This document shows positions 6,677 to 11,397 of a stretch of DNA of 18,916 bases, piece after piece. Positions within the stretch are counted from its first letter, which is position 1. Every line of letters starts with the position of its first letter. The translations under genes and the position numbers were made by a program. The DNA is taken from contig JAJFMM010000131.1 in assembly GCA_021772165.1 (NCBI GenBank), positions 1-18,916 on the forward strand, in the 5' to 3' direction. The DNA is from Chlamydiota bacterium. Lineage in GTDB: Bacteria > Chlamydiota > Chlamydiia > Chlamydiales > SM23-39. The notes beneath the pieces were generated by a model. It worked only from the letters and a program-made list of their open reading frames with translations. It was not told the origin of the DNA and searched no databases.

Positions 6677-6748
6677 GCCCAGGTAGCTCAGGGGTAGAGC
6701 ACTTGCATGGTAAGCAAGGGGTCGTAGGTTCGATTCCTATCTTGGGCA
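6677..6748 (+). tRNA. tRNA-Thr (anticodon GGT)
   Basis: Full cloverleaf of 72 nt: acceptor GCCCAGG pairs with CTTGGGC (6741-6747) with one wobble, D-stem GCTC/GAGC, anticodon stem CTTGC/GCAAG around the loop ATGGTAA with anticodon GGT, five-base variable loop, T-stem GTAGG/CCTAT around TTCGATT, and discriminator A at 6748. The 3' CCA is not encoded. It is 30 bp upstream of tuf and probably processed from the same transcript. Confidence 0.97.
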
Positions 6749-6778
6749 AAAGCAGAGCCTAACGGAGGAACTCAGATA

Positions 6779-7963
6779 ATGGCTAAAGAAACATTTCAAC
6801 GTAATAAGCCCCACGTCAATATTGGAACGATCGGGCACGTCGACCACGGTAAGACAACTCTAACCGCAGCGATAACTAAAACCCTAGCTGACAAAGGGAT
6901 GGCTAAATATCGCGATTACGCGGCTATTGACAACTCCCCGGAAGAAAAAGCTCGTGGTATTACGATCAACTCTTCACACGTAGAATACGAGACAGAAGCT
7001 CGTCACTATGCGCACGTTGATTGCCCTGTTCACGCTGACTACGTTAAAAACATGATTACTGGTGCTGCTCAGATGGACGGAGCGATTCTCGTCGTTGCAG
7101 CCACTGATGGTCCTATGCCTCAAACGAAAGAGCACATCCTGCTCGCTCGTCAAGTGGGTGTTCCTTCTGTTGTCGTTTTCCTCAACAAGATGGACATGAT
7201 CGGCAAGGGCGACGAAGAACTCGTTGAACTCGTTGAAATGGAATTGACAGAGCTTCTGGAAGCAAAAGGCTACAAAGATACTCCGATCATCCGCGGTTCT
7301 GCTCTGAAAGCTCTCGAAGGAGAGGCTCAGTATGTAGAAAGCATCCTAGAACTGATGAAAGCTGTCGATGAGAAGATCCCAACTCCAGAGCGTGAAGTTG
7401 ATAAGCCTTTCCTCATGCCAATTGAGGACGTGTTCTCCATCTCAGGTCGCGGTACAGTTGTTACTGGTCGTGTTGAGCGAGGAATTGTCAAGGTCAACGA
7501 CAAACTGCAGATCGTCGGTCTTCGCGAAACACGCGAAACCGTGGCTACAGGCCTTGAGATGTTCAACAAACTTCTCGATGAAGCGAGAGCTGGCGAAAAC
7601 GTCGGTGTTCTCATTCGCGGTATCGATAAGAATGATGTTGAGCGTGGAATGGTTCTCGGAGCTCCAGGAACAGTTTCACCACACACTAAGTTTAAAGGTA
7701 CGGTCTACATCCTGAACAAAGATGAAGGTGGACGTCATAAGCCATTCTTCTCAGGATACCGTCCTCAGTTCTACTTCCGTACAACTGACGTAACGGGAAC
7801 ATGTACTCTCCCAGCTGGAACCGAAATGGTTATGCCAGGAGATAACGTGGAAATTGAAGCTGAGCTCATCAGCCCAATGGCGATGGAAGAAGGAATGCGC
7901 TTCGCAATTCGCGAAGGTGGAAAAACTATTGGCGCTGGAACAGTGTCCAAAGTCATTAAATAA
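6779..7963 (+). CDS. tuf: Elongation factor Tu with altered G3 motif
   Basis: A full-length 394-residue EF-Tu, the GTPase that delivers aminoacyl-tRNA to the ribosomal A site. G1 GHVDHGKT (19-26), G2 region RGITINSS with T62, G4 NKMD and G5 SALK are intact, as are domain II (GRGTVVTGRVERG) and domain III (GGRHKPFFSGYRPQFYFRTTDVTG). G3 reads DCPVH at 81-85: valine 84 (GTT, 7028-7030) replaces the glycine found in essentially all EF-Tu proteins, while catalytic H85 is kept. A single G-to-T change from GGT explains it. Start is fixed by a GGAGG ribosome-binding site (6764-6768) 10 bases before the ATG. It lies between tRNA-Thr and tRNA-Trp as in other chlamydiae, and a strong hairpin follows the stop. 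Confidence 0.97.
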   Translation: MAKETFQRNKPHVNIGTIGHVDHGKTTLTAAITKTLADKGMAKYRDYAAIDNSPEEKARGITINSSHVEYETEARHYAHVDCPVHADYVKNMITGAAQMDGAILVVAATDGPMPQTKEHILLARQVGVPSVVVFLNKMDMIGKGDEELVELVEMELTELLEAKGYKDTPIIRGSALKALEGEAQYVESILELMKAVDEKIPTPEREVDKPFLMPIEDVFSISGRGTVVTGRVERGIVKVNDKLQIVGLRETRETVATGLEMFNKLLDEARAGENVGVLIRGIDKNDVERGMVLGAPGTVSPHTKFKGTVYILNKDEGGRHKPFFSGYRPQFYFRTTDVTGTCTLPAGTEMVMPGDNVEIEAELISPMAMEEGMRFAIREGGKTIGAGTVSKVIK

Positions 7964-7971
7964 AGCGGTTA

Positions 7972-8002
7972 TGCGCAGAAGGAAACCCTTCTGCGCAACT
8001 TT
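7972..8002 (+). terminator. Strong hairpin after tuf (terminator or processing site)
   Basis: TGCGCAGAAGG (7972-7982) pairs perfectly with CCTTCTGCGCA (7987-7997) around an AAAC loop, beginning 9 bp after the tuf stop. Only ACTTT follows, so the U-tract is too poor for an efficient intrinsic terminator. It may stabilise the tuf message or be a partial terminator or RNase site before the tRNA-Trp/secE part. Confidence 0.6.
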
Positions 8003-8003
8003 A

Positions 8004-8167
8004 GGGAATCGCTGGATAGCTCGCTAACGCGAGAGATTGCGAGAGATTTTTAGCCACACTTCGATTTGGAAAACAAAGTTAACTTTTTTAAGTTAACAAG
8101 TTTGGAAATCGCAGTGTGGCTGAAAAGATTCGCAAGATTCGCGAAATGGGGTTGTTCAGCGATTCCC
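8004..8167. repeat. 164-bp MITE-like inverted-repeat element
   Basis: GGGAATCGCTG (8004-8014) and CAGCGATTCCC (8157-8167) are perfect 11-bp terminal inverted repeats, flanked on both sides by TTA (8001-8003 and 8168-8170), as a 3-bp target duplication would be. Inside, nested complementary arms run nearly to the centre: AGCCACACT (8052-8060) with AGTGTGGCT (8113-8121), CGATTT with AAATCG, AAAC with GTTT, and GTTAACTT (8078-8085) with AAGTTAAC (8090-8097) around a TTTT loop. With G-U pairs the outer stem extends to about 20 pairs (8003-8022 with 8149-8168). No open reading frame belongs to it. It could be a miniature transposon remnant or a large structured transcript region; I do not recognise the family. 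Confidence 0.65.
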
Positions 8168-8179
8168 TTATGGAGTTAT

Positions 8180-8194
8180 CCAGGGATTCCCTGG
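8180..8194. repeat. Palindrome next to the tRNA-Trp 5' end
   Basis: CCAGGGATTCCCTGG has 7-bp perfect arms around one base and ends three bases before the tRNA. It contains GATTCCCT, the same 8-mer as at the right end of the 164-bp inverted-repeat block (8161-8168), 24 bp away in direct orientation. It may be a piece of the same element family or a leader structure relevant to 5' tRNA processing. Confidence 0.45.
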
Positions 8195-8197
8195 AGA

Positions 8198-8270
8198 GGG
8201 TGTGTAGCTCAGCTGGTAGAGCAGCGATCTCCAAAGTCGCCGGTCGGGGGTTCGAATCCCTCCGCACTCG
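8198..8270 (+). tRNA. tRNA-Trp (anticodon CCA)
   Basis: A 73-nt cloverleaf: acceptor GGGTGTG with CGCACTC (8263-8269, two wobbles), D-stem GCTC/GAGC, anticodon stem GCGAT/GTCGC around CTCCAAA with anticodon CCA, T-stem GGGGG/CCCTC around TTCGAAT, and discriminator G at 8270, the expected identity base for tryptophan. The 3' CCA is not encoded. It lies 20 bp before secE, the classic tRNA-Trp-secE-nusG arrangement. Confidence 0.97.
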
Positions 8271-8290
8271 TTGAAAAAAGGAAAAAGACA

Positions 8291-8512
8291 ATGTCTACGA
8301 TTACAACGCAGAGAAAAAAACTCTCGTTCTTTCGAGAAGTTCAAAATGAGCTGAAAAAGGTTACATGGACTTCTAAGGCTGAACTGATCATGAGTACTAA
8401 GGCCGTCATGATCGCAACCTTCGTTATGGGATTTGCGATCTACCTGTGCGACCTCGGGGTTCATGGAATCGTGAATGGACTTGGCGCTCTCGCGCAGAAG
8501 ATCTTTGGATAA
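8291..8512 (+). CDS. secE: Preprotein translocase subunit SecE
   Basis: A 73-residue minimal SecE, the clamp subunit of the SecYEG channel. It has the family's amphipathic helix (SFFREVQNELKKVTW, 12-26) and one transmembrane segment at about 37-56 (KAVMIATFVMGFAIYLCDLG), equivalent to the last helix of the longer E. coli protein. The usual proline after the tryptophan is threonine here (VTWTS). The frame stays open upstream to 8066, but that stretch runs through tRNA-Trp; the ATG at 8291 with an AAGGA site upstream gives the normal length. nusG follows after 12 bp, so the two are co-transcribed. Confidence 0.95.
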   Translation: MSTITTQRKKLSFFREVQNELKKVTWTSKAELIMSTKAVMIATFVMGFAIYLCDLGVHGIVNGLGALAQKIFG

Positions 8513-8524
8513 GGGCGGAACGAA

Positions 8525-9070
8525 ATGCAGCGTTGGTATGTCGTACAAGTGATTTCGAGTCACGAAAAGAAAGTTAAAAGGACTCTCGAAGAGTCTATAG
8601 CATCGAAAGGGATGTCAGAACTCATTACTGAAGTTCTCATTCCCACCGAAAATGTATCTGAAGTGAAGAAAGGTCAGCAGAAAATCAGCGAAAAGCGGAT
8701 GTGGCCAGGCTACCTTCTCGTAAAGATGGAATTCAATGACGATACGTGGGCCCATGTCAAGGACACCACAGGAGTCATCGACTTTCTAGGAGGCGATAAA
8801 CCCGCTCCTTTAACAGAGAAGGAAGTGGCGGATATTCTCCAAGAGCTAGAAGACCGAAAAGAGGGCGTTGTGCAGAAACACAAAGTCGAGATCGGAGACA
8901 AGGTGAAAATCACCGACGGCGTCTTCATCAACTTTGTCGGCACAGTAACTGAAGTTAACCACGATAAGGGCCGGCTCAGTGTCATGGTTTCGATCTTCGG
9001 ACGCGATACGCGTGTAGACGACCTTGAATTCTGGCAGGTAGAACAAAATACTGCGGATAACGCGGGATAA
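8525..9070 (+). CDS. nusG: Transcription termination/antitermination factor NusG
   Basis: A 181-residue two-domain NusG that binds RNA polymerase beta' and modulates pausing, Rho termination and coupling to ribosomes. The NGN domain opens with QRWYVVQVISSHEKKVKRTL and contains the WPGYLLVKM core (60-68). The KOW domain starts near 123 with VEIGDKVKITDGVFINFVGT and ends in VSIFGRDTRVDDLEFWQVEQ. RMWPGY and the WQVE ending resemble chlamydial NusG as I remember it. The ribosome-binding site AAGGGCGG lies shortly before the ATG, next to the end of secE. Confidence 0.97.
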   Translation: MQRWYVVQVISSHEKKVKRTLEESIASKGMSELITEVLIPTENVSEVKKGQQKISEKRMWPGYLLVKMEFNDDTWAHVKDTTGVIDFLGGDKPAPLTEKEVADILQELEDRKEGVVQKHKVEIGDKVKITDGVFINFVGTVTEVNHDKGRLSVMVSIFGRDTRVDDLEFWQVEQNTADNAG

Positions 9071-9075
9071 GTGTT

Positions 9076-9167
9076 GAGTGTAACCACACTCTCAAAAACT
9101 TACGGGGAGAAGCTTTTCAAAGGGCTTCGGAAGATGGGTCTAAGGATTCATGCACCCGTTAAAGGAG
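9076..9167 (+). promoter_or_regulatory. Structured rplK leader, candidate L1 autoregulatory site
   Basis: The 101-bp nusG-rplK gap holds a hairpin GAGTGT-AACC-ACACTC (9076-9091), then a second structure closed by ACGGG (9102-9106) with CCCGT (9155-9159) and topped by GAAGC (9109-9113) with GCTTC (9124-9128). It contains GGGGAG and GGAAGATGGG on opposite strands. The closing stem abuts the AAAGGAG ribosome-binding site (9161-9167). L1 is known to repress the L11-L1 operon by binding its leader as a mimic of its 23S rRNA site; assigning that role here is inference. Confidence 0.5.
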
Positions 9168-9171
9168 AAAA

Positions 9172-9600
9172 ATGGCAAAAAAAGTTGTAAAGCTAATTAA
9201 GCTGCAGATTCCTGCAGGAAAGGCAAACCCAGCTCCACCGATCGGCCCAGCCCTCGGTTCTGCAGGGATTAACATCATGGCTTTCTGTAAGGAATTCAAT
9301 GCAAAGACGCAGGATAAAGCAGGAGATATTCTCCCTGTTGTGATCAGCGTTTATAAGGATAAAAGCTTCACGTTCATCATGAAGCAGCCTCCTGTATCCC
9401 GAATGATTCTTAAAGAATTGGGAATCGAAAAAGGATCGGGTATCCCTAACCGTGACAAAGTCGGAAAACTGACCAAGACCCAAGTTACGAAAATCGCAGA
9501 TGCTAAAGCCGAAGATTTAAGAATTCTTACGCCAGAAGCTGCGATGATGATGGTCATGGGAACAGCACGCTCCATGGGCGTGGACATTGTGGAGGGATAA
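9172..9600 (+). CDS. rplK: 50S ribosomal protein L11
   Basis: A 142-residue L11, which binds the GTPase-associated region of 23S rRNA at the base of the L7/L12 stalk and contacts EF-Tu, EF-G and RelA. The N-terminal domain has the KLQIPAGKANPAPPIGPALG signature (10-29) and the conserved NIMAFCKEFNAKT segment; the C-terminal RNA-binding domain ends with EAAMMMVMGTARSMGVDIVEG. An AAGGAG ribosome-binding site lies 4-5 bases before the ATG. rplA follows after 2 bp, with its GGAGGG site inside the last rplK codons, so the pair is translationally coupled. Confidence 0.98.
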   Translation: MAKKVVKLIKLQIPAGKANPAPPIGPALGSAGINIMAFCKEFNAKTQDKAGDILPVVISVYKDKSFTFIMKQPPVSRMILKELGIEKGSGIPNRDKVGKLTKTQVTKIADAKAEDLRILTPEAAMMMVMGTARSMGVDIVEG

Positions 9601-9602
9601 CG

Positions 9603-10301
9603 ATGGCACATAGATCAAAGAGAATGAAAGAGGTCGATAAAAACTTCGACCCAGAAAAAATTTACAAGCTTGATGAAGCTGTCGATGCCTTGAAGAAGGC
9701 AACGGTTGTCAAATTCAATCAGACTGTCGATATCGCTGTGAAACTTGGCGTAGATCCAAAGAAATCTGACCAGATGGTCAGAGGTACTGTATCACTGCCC
9801 CACGGAACAGGACAAAAAATTGTCCTCGTTGTTATTGCCAAGGGCGACAAAGAGAAGGAAGCACTTGATGCCGGTGCTGATTTTGCTGGTAGCGATGAGC
9901 TACTAGAAAAAATCAAAGGCGGATGGACCGATTTTACCGGTCTAGTGTGTACTCCCGACATGATGAGAGAACTCGGAAAGTTGGGTAAAATTCTAGGACC
10001 TCGTGGTTTAATGCCAACTCCCAAAGCGGGCACAGTTACCAACGATGTCTCTAAGGCAGTAAAAGAAATGAAAGCAGGTAAGATCGAGTTCAAAGTCGAT
10101 AAGACTGGCGTGATCAATTCTGCAGTAGGCAAGCTATCCTTTGAAGAAAGTGCTCTGGAAGAGAACGTACGATCTCTTTTACAAGCCATTTTCCGCTCAA
10201 AACCATCTAGTTCTAAGGGCGTATATTTCCGCTCTCTCTACTTGACCTCAACAATGGGGCCAGGACTTCGAATTGATTTGCAATCACTAGCGATTGGTTA
10301 A
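9603..10301 (+). CDS. rplA: 50S ribosomal protein L1
   Basis: A 232-residue L1, the mobile stalk protein near the E site, which also acts as translational repressor of its own operon in many bacteria. Landmarks are QTVDIAVKLGVDPKKSDQ at 40-57, the RGTVSLPHGTG loop (60-70) and the hallmark LGPRGLMPTPKAGTVT (131-146); the usual residue pair in the last motif is N-P-K-V-G, here T-P-K-A-G. The C-terminal STMGPGLRIDL segment is present. The ribosome-binding site GGAGGG precedes the ATG within the end of rplK. The gap to rplJ is only 21 bp. Confidence 0.98.
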   Translation: MAHRSKRMKEVDKNFDPEKIYKLDEAVDALKKATVVKFNQTVDIAVKLGVDPKKSDQMVRGTVSLPHGTGQKIVLVVIAKGDKEKEALDAGADFAGSDELLEKIKGGWTDFTGLVCTPDMMRELGKLGKILGPRGLMPTPKAGTVTNDVSKAVKEMKAGKIEFKVDKTGVINSAVGKLSFEESALEENVRSLLQAIFRSKPSSSKGVYFRSLYLTSTMGPGLRIDLQSLAIG

Positions 10302-10322
10302 ACTAACAGGAGTATAGAGACT

Positions 10323-10844
10323 ATGAGAGCTGAGAAAAATTTGCTACTAGAGGAGATCAAGGAAAAGATCGACTCTTCAACTGCACTGATTGTAGCACGC
10401 TATGATCGCATGCCTCCAAATCTTTCCTGGGAGTTTCGCGACAAGCTTGCAAAATCCGGAGGATCATTTGAAATCGTGCGTAAGCGCGTTCTTTTAAAGG
10501 CCGCCGAAAAATCTGGCCTAAAGCTAGATGAATCCCTGCTGAAGGGACATATCGGAGTTATTTTTGTACAACAGCCCGATGCGTCGCCTTCTGCAAAGTT
10601 AGTATATAAATTTTCAGGAGACAACCAGAATATACTGGACGTCGTCTGCGGACAGATCGAAGGGGTTATGTATGGAGGAGATGAAGTTGAACAGCTCTCC
10701 AAACTCCCAGGTATCGAAGAGATGAGATCACAAATGATCGCACTATTCATCTCCCCAATGACGCAGACACTAGCTGTCTTTGAAGCTGTTATGGCTGAAC
10801 CACTCTCAGTCATAGATCAGAAAAGTCAAGAAGAAGAATCATAA
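10323..10844 (+). CDS. rplJ: 50S ribosomal protein L10
   Basis: A 173-residue L10, the stalk base that anchors L7/L12 dimers to 23S rRNA. The N-terminal rRNA-binding domain has the typical KNLLLEEIKEKIDSSTALIV opening and the FEIVRKRVLLKAAEKSG segment; the C-terminal helix (about 130-165, SQMIALFISPMTQTLAVFEA) is where L7/L12 dimers dock. An AGGAG site lies 10 bases before the ATG. The 21-bp gap to rplA leaves no room for a long L10 leader directly upstream, so control is presumably exerted within rplA or at the operon head. rplL follows after 16 bp. Confidence 0.96.
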   Translation: MRAEKNLLLEEIKEKIDSSTALIVARYDRMPPNLSWEFRDKLAKSGGSFEIVRKRVLLKAAEKSGLKLDESLLKGHIGVIFVQQPDASPSAKLVYKFSGDNQNILDVVCGQIEGVMYGGDEVEQLSKLPGIEEMRSQMIALFISPMTQTLAVFEAVMAEPLSVIDQKSQEEES

Positions 10845-10860
10845 TTGTGAGGTATGTAAC

Positions 10861-11247
10861 GTGAGCGCTCAAATCGAAGAAATTGTAGAAACACTAAGTA
10901 AAATGTCTGTTATGGACATGGCAAAACTGAAAACAGCTTTAGAAGACAAATGGGGTGTTAAAGCCGCAGTAGCATCTGCAGCAGCTCCGGCCGCAGCAGA
11001 AGCGGCAGCTCCTGTCTCTGAATCAACTGAATTCAGTGTAACTCTAGACGCATCTTTCCCTGCTGAAAAGAAAATCGGCATCATTAAGGCAGTGCGTGAA
11101 GTTACAGGTCTTGGACTAAAAGAAGCTAAAGAACTAGTTGAAAGTGCTCCTAAAGAAATTAAAGCATCTGCACCAAAAGCAGAAGCTGACGAGATCTCTA
11201 AGAAGCTACAAGATGCTGGTGCTAAGGTAACTGTAAAAGGTCTGTAA
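10861..11247 (+). CDS. rplL: 50S ribosomal protein L7/L12
   Basis: A 128-residue stalk protein that recruits translational GTPases. The N-terminal dimerisation helices cover 1-31, an Ala/Pro-rich hinge about 32-55, and the globular C-terminal domain 56-128 with the factor-binding IKAVREVTGLGLKEAKELVE stretch. The start codon is GTG at 10861, supported by GTGAGG 8-13 bases upstream and by the normal family length. The C-terminal domain is standard. It is followed by hairpins that separate the ribosomal from the polymerase genes. Confidence 0.98.
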   Translation: MSAQIEEIVETLSKMSVMDMAKLKTALEDKWGVKAAVASAAAPAAAEAAAPVSESTEFSVTLDASFPAEKKIGIIKAVREVTGLGLKEAKELVESAPKEIKASAPKAEADEISKKLQDAGAKVTVKGL

Positions 11248-11272
11248 GACTGCTAAGAACCTAATTCCAGAC

Positions 11273-11310
11273 GCAGAAACCTCCCAACAGGTGGTTTCTG
11301 CTCTTTTGTT
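11273..11310 (+). terminator. rplL-rpoB attenuator hairpin
   Basis: GCAGAAACC (11273-11281) pairs with GGTTTCTGC (11293-11301), with two more C-G pairs above a mismatch, followed by TCTTTTGTT. This is an intrinsic terminator shape with an interrupted U-tract. A partial terminator between rplL and rpoB is well known from E. coli, where it lowers polymerase relative to ribosomal protein synthesis; the same role is likely here. Confidence 0.7.
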
Positions 11311-11314
11311 ATTT

Positions 11315-11338
11315 GTGTCGAAAGTGTATTTTCGTCAC
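11315..11338 (+). promoter_or_regulatory. Second rplL-rpoB hairpin (possible processing site)
   Basis: GTG-T-CGAAA (11315-11323) pairs with TTTCG-T-CAC (11330-11338): eight base pairs, one T-T mismatch and a GTGTAT loop, with no T-run after it. It lies 13 bp after the attenuator hairpin. In E. coli an RNase III site occupies this interval; that function here is inferred from position only. Confidence 0.4.
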
Positions 11339-11397
11339 CCAGCCTCAGTTGTCAAAGGCACTGTGGTTTTTTATCCATTAGTTAGGAGCGAAGCAGT

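Noticed and set aside
8066..8290. Upstream extension of the secE frame from a TTG at 8066
   Set aside because: It reads straight through tRNA-Trp; the segment beginning CVAQLVEQRSPKSP is the usual spurious translation of that tRNA. The ATG at 8291 gives the normal SecE length.
8088..8563. Minus-strand open frames with DSNPRP-like and GIRTPDRR-like peptides
   Set aside because: These are the well-known false peptides produced by translating tRNA genes in antisense; they lie over tRNA-Trp and secE.
11349..11377. Possible rpoB promoter TTGTCA-17 bp-TATCCA
   Set aside because: The -10 matches the consensus poorly; read-through from the ribosomal protein genes is a sufficient explanation.
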